Assembly: GCA_963739975.1 (NCBI GenBank)
Contig: CAVUCK010000022.1
Coordinates: forward strand, 277,807-341,806
Source: JALZMG01 sp963739975
GTDB lineage: Bacteria; Actinomycetota; Acidimicrobiia; Acidimicrobiales; Ilumatobacteraceae
Direction: 5' to 3'
DNA length: 64,000 nucleotides
Below the pieces are notes generated by a model. That model saw only the letters and a list, made by a program, of their open reading frames with translations, was not told the DNA's origin and did no database searches. This document shows, piece by piece, positions 47,678 through 55,753 of the stretch (positions are counted from its first letter, which is position 1; each line of letters opens with the position of its first letter). A program made the position numbers and the translations under genes.

Positions 47678-48787
47678 TCAGCGTGCGCCGTCGAGGAGCG
47701 CCCGGAAGCCGCTCGGTTCGTGTGGCCCGACGACCAGCTGCTCGAGCACGCCGAGGCCGACGCGATCGCCCCAGCGGGCGCGCATCACCTGCTGGACGTG
47801 GATCGATGCCGGGTCGAGCGAGTCGAGCTCGTCGACGTCGTGGCGCTCGCCGGCGACGACGAGCTCGTCGTGCCAGGCTCCGTGACCGAACCGGGGGTGC
47901 CCGTACCCGGCGCCGCGCATGCGGAACGTCAACGTCGGTTCGAGCTCCACGTCGATCCGTTCGCCGTCGCGCCGACGCAGGTGCAGCGCCGCCGCCTCGG
48001 ACCGCCGCAGCCCTCTGGCCCATCGCACGGCGTGGTCGCCGCCGGCGAGCAGCTCGCACCGAGCGTCGGGCCCCCACGTCGGTCCGTCGGGGCCGATCAC
48101 CGGCAGCAGCGCTGCGGCCTCGGCCCAACGGCGCCCGTCGGCCTCCTCGAACACCAGGAAGTGCAGGCAGGTGTCGTCGAAGTGCAGTGGTGCCCAGAGG
48201 AAGAAGAACTGCGGGGCATGGCGAGACGGCGCGGTCGGCGGCTGGGCGCCGATCGGACGGATGCCCCACGAACGATCCTTCGTCCCGCGCATCCCGTCAT
48301 CGATCGCCACCGGCTGGCCGTCGACCTCCAACGTGCCGGTCCATCCACCCCACTGGGTCATCCGCGTGGCGTCCATGAACAGCCGGGCGCCGCGATGGTG
48401 GGTCTGGCGCGGCTCCTCGTAGGCCGCGGTCCGGGCCGAGAACGTCAGGTCGGCGCGCAGCCCGTGCTCCGGCGCGTCGACGACGACCCGGGTGGTGCGC
48501 AACGGTTCGACGACCTCGATCGTGACCGGGCCGAGCGCCGTCGCCGCCGGGTCGTCGAGCGCTCGCCCGGAGACGAAGACCGAGCGCTGCACGCCCTCGT
48601 GGACGACCGAGAAGGCGGCGTCCATGACGCCCCGGTTCGGGTACCTGCCCATCGCCACTGCGAAGTACCGATCCTCGGTGAACCCGTTGAACCAGTAGCG
48701 GTCGTACTGGTTCGGGTCGCCACCGGCGGGGTGGGCGATCGGCAAGGGGACCTGGTGGATCGGGTAGTCGTCGAACGGCGTCAGCAC
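47678..48787 (-). CDS. Conserved hypothetical protein (lipocalin-like AttH/CrtC-type fold suspected)
   Basis: The 369-aa product is soluble and beta-rich. It opens with 'DDYPIHQVPLPIAHPAGGDP' and contains 'YWFNGFTEDRYFAVAMGRYP', 'DDGMRGTKDRSWGIRPIG' and 'APQFFFLWAPLHFDDTCLHF'. The Arg-Asp/Arg-Ser-Trp-Gly block is shared by a group of actinobacterial proteins related, as far as I recall, to the AttH/hydroxyneurosporene-hydratase fold. I cannot assign a reaction. It uses a GTG start at 48787 and stands alone, 66 bp from the ArsR gene's end. Confidence 0.6.
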   Translation of the reverse strand: MLTPFDDYPIHQVPLPIAHPAGGDPNQYDRYWFNGFTEDRYFAVAMGRYPNRGVMDAAFSVVHEGVQRSVFVSGRALDDPAATALGPVTIEVVEPLRTTRVVVDAPEHGLRADLTFSARTAAYEEPRQTHHRGARLFMDATRMTQWGGWTGTLEVDGQPVAIDDGMRGTKDRSWGIRPIGAQPPTAPSRHAPQFFFLWAPLHFDDTCLHFLVFEEADGRRWAEAAALLPVIGPDGPTWGPDARCELLAGGDHAVRWARGLRRSEAAALHLRRRDGERIDVELEPTLTFRMRGAGYGHPRFGHGAWHDELVVAGERHDVDELDSLDPASIHVQQVMRARWGDRVGLGVLEQLVVGPHEPSGFRALLDGAR

Positions 48788-48853
48788 GGCCCGACCATGC
48801 CAGGTCCCGCACCAGCCGACGAACGGGGCCAGCGGCGCCGGGCGGCGCGCCCG

Positions 48854-49402
48854 TCACGACATGGCGTTCGGCGGCGGATCCGACGGGCGGTCGAGGCGGT
48901 GCAGCGAGACGAAGAAGCCGTAGCGGTCGCCGTCGACGGTCGGCGGACGGGCCTCGTACTCCTCGAACAGGCCGTTGAGGCGCTCGCCGAGCTCGTCGGC
49001 CTCGGCCGCGCTGAGCCGCAGGCCGAGGCGCGAGTTACACCGGATCGACGCCGGACCGGCGTCGCTGACCTCGTCGCGCAGGGCGTCGATCATCGCGATC
49101 GCCGACGTCAGCTGGTCGTCGGGGTGGGCCGCCGAGAGGATCCACGACTTGCGGGTGGCCCGGTAGGGCTTCTCCAGGGCGCCGCGCCGGCCGTTGCGCA
49201 CCGCGCCCGCCTCGAGGAACCCCGTGCGGCACAGCGTGCGCACGTGGTGCAGGATGGTCGCCGGCTCCTGGCCGAGGCGATCGGCCAGCTCCTTGTTCGT
49301 CAGCTCCTCGTGCAGGCACAGGCGCAGGATCCGCAGCCGCAGCGGGTGGGCCATCGCCTTGAACTCGGCCGGCGTCGCCTCGCGTCTGGTCATCGCAGCC
49401 AT
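48854..49402 (-). CDS. ArsR-like winged-helix transcriptional regulator
   Basis: The product (182 aa from 49402) has an N-terminal winged helix of ArsR/HTH_20 type at ~8-90: 'PAEFKAMAHPLRLRILRLCL', 'NKELADRLGQEPATILHHVR', 'GRRGALEKPYRATRKSW'. A C-terminal domain of ~90 residues follows and may bind ligand. Starts at 49414 and 49393 are alternatives. It diverges from the MFS gene, with an inverted repeat between them, so it probably represses that transporter and itself. Confidence 0.85.
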   Translation of the reverse strand: MAAMTRREATPAEFKAMAHPLRLRILRLCLHEELTNKELADRLGQEPATILHHVRTLCRTGFLEAGAVRNGRRGALEKPYRATRKSWILSAAHPDDQLTSAIAMIDALRDEVSDAGPASIRCNSRLGLRLSAAEADELGERLNGLFEEYEARPPTVDGDRYGFFVSLHRLDRPSDPPPNAMS

Positions 49403-49415
49403 TGACAACATCATA

Positions 49416-49439
49416 ACTGATTGAGAAACTTCAATCAGT
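49416..49439. promoter_or_regulatory. Probable ArsR-regulator operator
   Basis: ACTGATTGA and TCAATCAGT form a perfect 9-bp inverted repeat with a 6-nt spacer. It is one of the few AT-rich spots in the window, sits between the divergent ArsR and MFS genes, and its last bases overlap the GTG start of the MFS gene. Confidence 0.75.
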
Positions 49440-50682
49440 GGTTCTCACCCCCTTCCACCGACTCGTCACGGCGTCGGCGGCCTCCAACCTGGCCGATGGC
49501 GCGCTGCAGACCGTGATGCCGCTGGTGGCCCTCAGCATCACCCGCGATCCCGGCGCCTTCGCCACCGTGACGCTGGTCGGCCGGTTGCCCTGGCTGCTCG
49601 TCGCGCTGCCGGCCGGCGCGCTGAACGACCGGCTGGACCGGCGCATGACGATGATCCGGGTCAACGCGGCGCGGGTGGCGGTGATCGGCGCGCTGGCCCT
49701 GGTCGTGGCGATGGGACGCCAGGAGCTCTGGATGCTCTACCTCGCGGCGTTCGCGCTCGGCGTCGGCGAGACGTTCTACGACACCGCCGCCCAGTCGATC
49801 GTGCCGAGCCTCGTGCCGGACCACCGTCGGCTGGAGCGGGCCAACAGCCGCCTGTACGCCGTCGAGTTGACCGCCAACCAGTTCGTCGGGCCGGCGCTCG
49901 GCGGACTGGTCGCCGGGATCACGCTCACCGGCGGGTTGTCGGCCAGCGCCGCCGCCTACCTGCTGGCGACGATCGCACTGCTCGCGATCATCGGCAACTA
50001 CCGGCCCGTGGCGCCGGCAGGGAAGACCCGGCTGCGCGCCGACATCGCCGAGGGTGTCCGGTACCTCGCCCACCACCCACTGCTGCGGGCGCTGGCGATC
50101 TGCGTCGGCGTGTCCAACCTGGCGTCGACGGCGATGTTCGCCGTGTTCCCGCTGTTCGCCGTCGCTCCGGGCCCGATGGGCCTGAACGGTGCGGAGTTCG
50201 GTCTGCTCCTGGCCAGCCTGGCCGCCGGGTCCGTGGCCGGATCCTTCCTGGTCGAGCCGATCGTCCGTCGACTCGGTCCGCGCCGGGCGCTGGTGTTCGC
50301 AATGGCTGGACAGCTGGTCATGGCCGTCGTCCCGGCCCTCACCAGCAACGCGCTGTGGATCGCCGCCGGGTTCGCAACGTCAGGGGCGATCGTCATCGGG
50401 TGGAACGTGCTCACGGTGTCGCTGCGCCAGCGGATCGTCCCCGACCACCTGCTGGCCCGCGTGAACGCCGGGTACCGGCTGATGGCCTGGGGCACGATGC
50501 CGATCGGCGCCGCCCTCGGCGGGTTCGTCGCCGACCGGTTCGGGCTGACCGCCGTGTTCTGGACCACCGCCGTGCTGAGCGCACTGTGCCTGCCGATCAT
50601 CCTGAGCCAGGTCACGTCGACCCGCCTCGCCGAGGCCGAAGGGGAACCCGACACCTCACAGATCGCCGCCGTCGATCGTTGA
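49438..50682 (+). CDS. MFS transporter (MFS_3/EntS-like exporter)
   Basis: The 414-aa product has 12 predicted membrane helices and the MFS loop motif 'LPAGALNDRLDRRMTMIRVN' between helices 2 and 3, followed by 'GETFYDTAAQSIVPSLV', as in EntS-like and macrolide-type exporters. It should export a small molecule by proton antiport. The GTG at 49438 lies inside the operator palindrome, so the message is probably leaderless. Regulation by the divergent ArsR-like protein is likely. Confidence 0.88.
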   Translation: MVLTPFHRLVTASAASNLADGALQTVMPLVALSITRDPGAFATVTLVGRLPWLLVALPAGALNDRLDRRMTMIRVNAARVAVIGALALVVAMGRQELWMLYLAAFALGVGETFYDTAAQSIVPSLVPDHRRLERANSRLYAVELTANQFVGPALGGLVAGITLTGGLSASAAAYLLATIALLAIIGNYRPVAPAGKTRLRADIAEGVRYLAHHPLLRALAICVGVSNLASTAMFAVFPLFAVAPGPMGLNGAEFGLLLASLAAGSVAGSFLVEPIVRRLGPRRALVFAMAGQLVMAVVPALTSNALWIAAGFATSGAIVIGWNVLTVSLRQRIVPDHLLARVNAGYRLMAWGTMPIGAALGGFVADRFGLTAVFWTTAVLSALCLPIILSQVTSTRLAEAEGEPDTSQIAAVDR

Positions 50683-50689
50683 ACCGTTC

Positions 50690-51406
50690 GTGGCCGCGCC
50701 CGGTGTGACCCAGCGCGTCGACGGCATCGACTGGGAGCGCGTCGCCCTCGACCTCGACGACGTCGGGGTGGCGGTCGGTGGTCCCGTGCTCGACCCCGAG
50801 GAGTGCCGGTCGATCGCCGGGCTGTACGAGCACGACGACAGGTTCCGGTCGACGGTGGAGATGGCTCGACATCGCTTCGGCCAGGGGCAGTACCGCTACT
50901 TCTCCCACCCGCTCCCCGACATCGTCACGGCGTTGCGCGCCTCGTTCTGGCCCCACCTCCTGCCCATCGCCCGGCGCTGGGCCGAACGACGGGACCGCCC
51001 GGCGCCGTGGCCGGATACGTTCGACAGCTGGTTGGACCGCTGCCACGCCGCCGGTCAGACTCGACCGACGCCGCTGATCTTGAGCTACGGACCGGGCGAC
51101 TGGAACGCGCTGCATCGCGATCTGTACGGCGAGCTGGTCTTCCCGCTCCAGGTCGTGATCGGTCTCGACCGGCCCGGCGTCGACTACTCGGGCGGCGAGC
51201 TGGTGGTCGTCGAGCAGCGGCCGCGCGCCCAGTCACGGGCCACCGCCGTCGTCATCGAGCAGGGACAGGCGGTGGTGTTCACGACCCGCGACCGTCCGGC
51301 GCGCAGCAAGCGGGGCTGGGCCAACGCCCCGATGCGCCATGGGGCCAGCACCGTTCGCTCAGGGCGACGGCGCACCCTTGGGCTGATCTTCCACGACGCC
51401 GAGTGA
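50690..51406 (+). CDS. 2-oxoglutarate/Fe(II)-dependent dioxygenase
   Basis: The 238-aa product has the double-stranded beta-helix metal motif: 'DWNALHRDLYGELVFPLQVV' (HxD), then 'DYSGGELVVVEQRPR', a distal His in 'PMRHGASTVRSGRRRTLGL' and the 2-oxoglutarate-binding Arg in the same strand. It resembles the prolyl-4-hydroxylase-like group annotated as 2OG-Fe(II) oxygenase. Substrate is unknown. It begins 7 bp after the MFS gene and may be in its operon. It overlaps the convergent ferredoxin gene by 48 bp. Confidence 0.83.
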   Translation: MAAPGVTQRVDGIDWERVALDLDDVGVAVGGPVLDPEECRSIAGLYEHDDRFRSTVEMARHRFGQGQYRYFSHPLPDIVTALRASFWPHLLPIARRWAERRDRPAPWPDTFDSWLDRCHAAGQTRPTPLILSYGPGDWNALHRDLYGELVFPLQVVIGLDRPGVDYSGGELVVVEQRPRAQSRATAVVIEQGQAVVFTTRDRPARSKRGWANAPMRHGASTVRSGRRRTLGLIFHDAE

Positions 51407-51706
51407 CCACGTCGGGTCGACGACCTCGGCGTCGACGATGTCATCGTCGTCGGGCGGGGTGTCGGACCCGACCGACGCATCGGGTTCGACGTAGATGCAC
51501 TCGCCGGGGCACCGTTCGACGGCGTCGATGGCGTCGCGCTCGTAGCGCAACGGGACGTGCACGCCGATGTGGGCCGGCTCCGTGACCACCGAGCCGTTGT
51601 CGCGGACGTAGCCGATCCCGTCGTCGAGCACGATGAAGAGGTCGGGGCAGTGGTCGACGCACAGGCCCGCCCCGGTGCAGCAGTCCTGGTCGATCCAGAC
51701 CCGCAT
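51359..51706 (-). CDS. Ferredoxin (3Fe-4S type) with acidic C-terminal tail
   Basis: The 115-aa product has the cluster pattern 'CCTGAGLCVDHCPDLF' (C..xxGxC..xxCP) near the N-terminus and 'VERCPGECIYVE' ~50 residues later, as in actinobacterial P450-type 3Fe-4S ferredoxins. An acidic tail of ~40 residues follows. It would pass electrons to a monooxygenase; no P450 gene is nearby. The start at 51706 (MRVWIDQD) is the conserved one. The last 16 codons are antisense to the dioxygenase gene. Confidence 0.88.
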   Translation of the reverse strand: MRVWIDQDCCTGAGLCVDHCPDLFIVLDDGIGYVRDNGSVVTEPAHIGVHVPLRYERDAIDAVERCPGECIYVEPDASVGSDTPPDDDDIVDAEVVDPTWSLGVVEDQPKGAPSP

Positions 51707-51839
51707 CTGCGCCTCCCTCGTCACCAGCGATCGTAGGCCCCGCCATCCCTCTCAGAGATCACGGGGCGAAGAGCTGCCGCAGAGCGTTCGACCATGCCCG
51801 GCGCAGCTGCGCCGGGCTGCGGTGGTGATCGTGGCGGGC

Positions 51840-52152
51840 CTGGTCCCACGACTCGAACGAGGTCAACGTGCTGGCGCGGCTCGCCGAGCTGATCGAGCTC
51901 TGGTGGTCGGAAGCCGAGCGCCACGGCGTCGACGGCGAGGACGTCGGCCACACAGCGGTGCCACTGTTCATGCGGATGATCTCCTCGACCGGGGCGAGCG
52001 TCGGTTTCGATCACGGGTCGGCCGTGTCCACCCGCTACCGGGCCCCGTTTGCGTTCCGAGGCACGCTGCACGAGCTGGTCATCCAGCTCCTGCCCGGTCG
52101 CCGGCCCGGCACCGCACAGGCGCTGGCCACCGCCGAGATGGGTCGCCAATGA
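51840..52152 (+). pseudogene. Arylsulfatase C-terminal remnant
   Basis: This frame encodes 'SNEVNVLARLAELIELWWSE' and 'AERHGV', the end of the sulfatase catalytic region. It then jumps to 'VDGEDVGHTAVP', 'TGASVGFDHGSAVSTRYR' and 'FRGTLHELVIQL', the C-terminal beta-sandwich of large arylsulfatases. The catalytic Cys/Ser motif and metal site are absent, and roughly 80 residues between the two parts are missing. A free 94-aa product from a start near 51868 is possible but would have no active site. Upstream, 51725-51839 shows nothing. Confidence 0.6.
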
Positions 52153-52229
52153 CGACCACGATCCGCACGCTGTGAACGGGCGTCATGTCGCCTTCCGGGA
52201 GCAGGCTGCGCCAGGGGTACCGTGCGATA

Positions 52230-52916
52230 GTGCAGACAGCAGGGTCGGCTGTCCCCGAGGGTGGAGACGGCGGGCGCGCCAACCACCTCACGGCGACGTC
52301 GTACACGATCCTCGGACTGCTCGCCCTGCGCGACTGGTCGGGCTACCAGGTCGCCAAGCAGGTGCGGCGCGGACTCGGACAGCTCTGGCCGCGCGCCGAG
52401 CGCCAGCTCTACAACGATCCGAAGCGGCTGGTCGAGGCCGGGTACGTCACGGCGACCCACGAGCTCGTCGGACGGCGGGCGCGGACGACCTACTCGATCA
52501 CCACCAGCGGACGGGCGGCGCTACTGCGCTGGCTGGGCACGGAGGCCAGGCCCCCAACGCTCGAGTTCGAGGGGATGGTGCGCGTGCTGTTCGCCGAGCA
52601 GGGCACGATCGAGCAGCTGCGGGCCACGCTGATGGGCATCGCCGAGCAGGCCGAGGCGACACGGGCCGAGTACGCCGGGTGGGCCGGCTCCATGGTCGAC
52701 GACGGCGGTGACTACCCGACGCGCATGCACACCAACGCGCTGGCGATGCGCTTCATGATCGACCACTTCACGCACATCATCGACTGGGCGCACTGGGCGC
52801 TGGACGTCATCAGCGACTGGCCCGATTCCCAGTCACCGGCCCGGGACTGGGCCGACGAGGCAGGCGCCATCTATCGCGATGTCGCCCGCCACGCCGTCAT
52901 CGACGACGCCGGGTGA
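52230..52916 (+). CDS. PadR-family transcriptional regulator
   Basis: The 228-aa product has an N-terminal PadR winged helix (~18-90, 'TSYTILGLLALRDWSGYQVA', 'QLYNDPKRLVEAGYVTAT', 'RTTYSITTSGRAALLRWL') and a C-terminal helical dimerisation domain (Vir-like, 'EFEGMVRVLFAEQGTIEQLR'). Such regulators respond to phenolics or drugs. The GTG at 52230 is preferred; an earlier ATG-type start at 52185 is possible. Its 3' end carries a 13-bp tandem repeat. Confidence 0.87.
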   Translation: MQTAGSAVPEGGDGGRANHLTATSYTILGLLALRDWSGYQVAKQVRRGLGQLWPRAERQLYNDPKRLVEAGYVTATHELVGRRARTTYSITTSGRAALLRWLGTEARPPTLEFEGMVRVLFAEQGTIEQLRATLMGIAEQAEATRAEYAGWAGSMVDDGGDYPTRMHTNALAMRFMIDHFTHIIDWAHWALDVISDWPDSQSPARDWADEAGAIYRDVARHAVIDDAG

Positions 52917-52940
52917 CGACGCCGGCTGACGACGCCGGGG
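52902..52940. repeat. 13-bp tandem repeat, three units
   Basis: GACGACGCCGGGT, GACGACGCCGGCT and GACGACGCCGGGG follow each other directly. The first unit contains the PadR stop codon boundary; the rest lies between PadR and the convergent isochorismatase gene. Confidence 0.75.
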
Positions 52941-52946
52941 CCGCCC

Positions 52947-53531
52947 TCAGCGTGACGACGTCGCCGAGTCCTCGACCGGCTCGAAGCTGACCTCGGCGGT
53001 GTCGACGACCCCGGCGGTGCGCCCGGGCGCCGACTGCCACGACCAGTACAGGTTGGTGTGGGAGATCACCTGGTCGGGTGGCGGCGCTCCCCACTCGGAC
53101 AGGTCCTCCGTGGTGTGGGCGTCACCGACCAAGACCGTGTCGTACCCACGGGTGATCGCACCATGCAGCGTCGAGCGGACGCAGGCGTCGGTCTGGGCGC
53201 CGGTCACGACGAGGCGCCCGACGCCTCGCGCCGCCAGCTCCGACTCCAGCGGGGTGTCCTCGAACGAATCGCCGTAGCGCTTGTGGACGAGGGCTTCCGA
53301 CTCCGCCCGCTGCAGCTCGTCGACGTACTGCCACTGCTCGCTGCCCTGCGGCAGCTCGTCGTCGGAGCTGTGCTGCACCCAGATCACCGGGACGGCGGCG
53401 TCGCGCGCCTTGGCGACGAGCGTGCTGATGTTGTCGATCACCGTGTCCCGCTGCGTGGCACCGGCGACGACGCCCTTTTGCACGTCGATCACCAGGAGGG
53501 CGGTGTTGGGCCGGTTGGAGAGGGTGGTCAT
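52947..53531 (-). CDS. Isochorismatase-family cysteine hydrolase
   Basis: The 194-aa product has the catalytic triad of the family: Asp in 'ALLVIDVQKGVV' (~residue 16), Lys in 'EALVHKRYGDSFEDTPLE' and Cys in 'VTGAQTDACVRSTLHGAITR'. Members hydrolyse isochorismate, nicotinamide, carbamates or similar C-N or C-O bonds. The start at 53531 (MTTLSNRP) precedes the conserved region. It stands alone, convergent with PadR. Confidence 0.87.
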   Translation of the reverse strand: MTTLSNRPNTALLVIDVQKGVVAGATQRDTVIDNISTLVAKARDAAVPVIWVQHSSDDELPQGSEQWQYVDELQRAESEALVHKRYGDSFEDTPLESELAARGVGRLVVTGAQTDACVRSTLHGAITRGYDTVLVGDAHTTEDLSEWGAPPPDQVISHTNLYWSWQSAPGRTAGVVDTAEVSFEPVEDSATSSR

Positions 53532-53597
53532 GCGCTGCTCCTCAGCTCGGGCCATCCACCTTACTGAGGGCCTGTCACGGCGTCTCGTGGGCTCGGC

Positions 53598-54737
53598 TCA
53601 GGCGACTGCGGCACCGTGGGGCTCGTAGGGCCGCCCTTGCTGGTCGGCCAGCGCCCGGCCGGCGGCGACCTGGAACGGGCTGATGCCGCCGGGTTGCCAG
53701 GGACCCACGGACCCCGCTCGGATCGAGTCGGTCGACCTGGCCGGGACACCGAACTGCCGACGCACCTCGGCCACCGGCCGGTCGGCCAGGGCGAACCAAT
53801 CGACCCCCAGGAAGTCGATGCTGCCGGTGCACTGCGCCCCCCGCCGCATGGCGTCGGCCAGACGGACCGGCATGCCCCTCGCTTCGAGGTGGCCGGCGTC
53901 GGCGGCGAAGATCCCGGCCGCCGACGGCAGCGCCCCGCTCTGGAACAGGTTGACAGCCATCGCCAACAGGGCGAACGCCTGCGGATCGTCGCTCGCTCGG
54001 GCGATGAAGCCGAACACTTCGAGCTCGGACTCGACGGTGGTGCCGAAGTCGGCGATCACGTGCACCCAGTCGTGCTGGGCGAGCAGCGGAGGGGCGGAGT
54101 CGGGCTCACCCGGGAAGGCGAACCCCCGGGCGCGGTAGAAGTCGTGGACCTTGCGCCCGATCGCCTCCGCCGGCAGCTCACCCAGCGTGCGCCATCGCGT
54201 GGCCAGCGCGTCGTCGATGATCGTTCGTGACCACGCCTTCGAGGCATCGGTGCAGACGCGACCGTCGCCGATCGTGACGACGGAGGGGTCGAGGCCGAGC
54301 ACGTACTGGTTGCGGTCGAAGTCGGCGGCGACAAGCTCGTGGGAGCCGTCGGCGACGGCCCGCGCCTTGTGGATGCAGTCGTTGTCGATGGAGAGTTGCC
54401 GGGCGAACTCGATGACCCGGTCGGCGACGACGACGTCGGCCCGCGGCAGCACCATGTGGCCGAGCTCCATCAGCTGCACGAGTCGGGTGCGGAACATCTC
54501 GGTGCGGCCGGCCATCCCAGCGGCGAACTCGGCGGCGCCGATCGGCTCGAGCTGGCGGAAGTCCACCTCGACGCCGGTCATCGCCTTCGTCACGGCGTGC
54601 AGGACGCACAACTGCAGCCGGTCGTCTTGGTCGGGTGCGGCCGACGCCGATCGCAGCCCTCTGGCGATCAGCTCGACCTCGGCCGCGTCGGGCGGCCCGA
54701 GTTCCGGTGCGGTGTCGGCGGGGAGCGGCGTGACCAC
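53598..54737 (-). CDS. Hypothetical protein with COQ4-like HDxxH motif
   Basis: The 379-aa soluble, mainly helical product is not one I can name. Around residue 222 it has 'QHDWVHVIADFGTTVESELE', which matches the HDxxH...E metal motif of COQ4, a ubiquinone-pathway protein. The N-terminal half ('RLQLCVLHAVTKAMTGVEVD' and 'LVQLMELGHMVLPRADVVVA') looks like a helical repeat. A metal-binding role is an inference from the motif. GTG start at 54737. Its upstream gap carries strong hairpins, so it is probably transcribed from its own promoter. Confidence 0.55.
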   Translation of the reverse strand: MVTPLPADTAPELGPPDAAEVELIARGLRSASAAPDQDDRLQLCVLHAVTKAMTGVEVDFRQLEPIGAAEFAAGMAGRTEMFRTRLVQLMELGHMVLPRADVVVADRVIEFARQLSIDNDCIHKARAVADGSHELVAADFDRNQYVLGLDPSVVTIGDGRVCTDASKAWSRTIIDDALATRWRTLGELPAEAIGRKVHDFYRARGFAFPGEPDSAPPLLAQHDWVHVIADFGTTVESELEVFGFIARASDDPQAFALLAMAVNLFQSGALPSAAGIFAADAGHLEARGMPVRLADAMRRGAQCTGSIDFLGVDWFALADRPVAEVRRQFGVPARSTDSIRAGSVGPWQPGGISPFQVAAGRALADQQGRPYEPHGAAVA

Positions 54738-54758
54738 CGCGCCATTCTTCCGTCACGG

Positions 54759-54794
54759 TCCGAGAAATGGCGGAACGGGTCGCCATATCTCGGA
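54759..54794 (-). terminator. Hairpin between DUF427 and COQ4-like genes
   Basis: TCCGAGAAATGGCG and CGCCATATCTCGGA form a 13-of-14-bp stem with an 8-nt loop. A second inverted repeat (ACTCC...CACGGC/GCCGTG...GAGT, ~54800-54823) overlaps the DUF427 stop. Together they probably end the DUF427 transcript; the first could also be an operator for the COQ4-like gene. Confidence 0.6.
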
Positions 54795-54822
54795 CCCGAA
54801 ACTCCGCCACGGCGCCGTGGAG

Positions 54823-55650
54823 TTACGACCAGGGTGTGCGCGGGCGTTCGAGGCGTCGGCCGTCCAGGCTGATGTCGACCCGCTCGTTGAAGAACGTGAG
54901 CTGACCCCGCACCGCGAGGGCGTAGTTGTGCGGGTCGGGATAGCTCCAGGCGATGTCCGGCATCACGACACCGTCGATCGTCGCCGACCAGTACGCGGCC
55001 GATCCCTTGTAGGCGCACACGGTCGTCGTGTCGCTGGGCTGGAGGTGCTCCATCCGCACGTCGTCGACGGGCAGGTAGTAGCGCGTCGGGAGGTAGGTCT
55101 CGAAGAGCATCGTCGAGCGCATCGAGTCGGCGACGATCGTCCCGCCGATCTCGACGACGACCCGTCGCGAACTGTGCCTCGTGTCGATCGTCGTGAACGG
55201 ATCTCGGGCGTGGCCGACGAGCAGGTCATCCTCCTCCCGCCACTCGTCGAAGGCGTCGAAGTCGACGACGGCATAGCCGGCGAAGTCCGGGTCGTCCGGG
55301 GCGAACGCGGCGCCCCCGAGCGTTGATCCGTCGGCGACGACGTCGAACGCCCGGCCGGGAGTCGTGTGGAAGCCGAACCTGGTGCCCGGATCGAGCACCG
55401 GCGGTCCGTCGCCGATCTGCACGGCTCGTTCCGCGGGTGTGCCGGCCGTGGTCTCGACCATCACGCCGCGGATGTCACCGATCGGCACGGCGTAGGACGG
55501 GACGATGCGCCGTGGCTCCCACACGACCCACGCCTGCGTCGAATCGATCACCACCTCGCCGCCAGCGAAGGCCCGGACCCGCTTGGCCGTCGGGTGCACC
55601 CGCAGCTGCGGGAGGGCGGCGAAGAAGTGGTCGGCCAGGTCGAGCGCCAC
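54823..55650 (-). CDS. DUF427 protein with two DUF427 modules
   Basis: The 275-aa product has two beta-rich DUF427 modules. The first is near ~20-120 ('RVRAFAGGEVVIDSTQAWVV', 'SYAVPIGDIRGVMVE'). The second is near ~165-260 ('RRVVVEIGGTIVADSMRSTM', 'TRYYLPVDDVRMEHL', 'TVCAYKGSAAYWSATIDG', 'DIAWSYPDP'). The YxP..DV...L and CPYKG-like blocks are the family signature. Function is unknown. The GTG at 55650 begins the conserved part; it diverges from the acyltransferase fusion with 103 bp between. Confidence 0.87.
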   Translation of the reverse strand: MALDLADHFFAALPQLRVHPTAKRVRAFAGGEVVIDSTQAWVVWEPRRIVPSYAVPIGDIRGVMVETTAGTPAERAVQIGDGPPVLDPGTRFGFHTTPGRAFDVVADGSTLGGAAFAPDDPDFAGYAVVDFDAFDEWREEDDLLVGHARDPFTTIDTRHSSRRVVVEIGGTIVADSMRSTMLFETYLPTRYYLPVDDVRMEHLQPSDTTTVCAYKGSAAYWSATIDGVVMPDIAWSYPDPHNYALAVRGQLTFFNERVDISLDGRRLERPRTPWS

Positions 55651-55753
55651 GGCACCAACTCTTCCCGCTCGGCGGCCAACGATCAATCGAGAACCGGACG
55701 AGGCGAGGCGTCTTGCCGAACGTCGTAAGGCTCTCCTAACATGCGCCGCCGTC

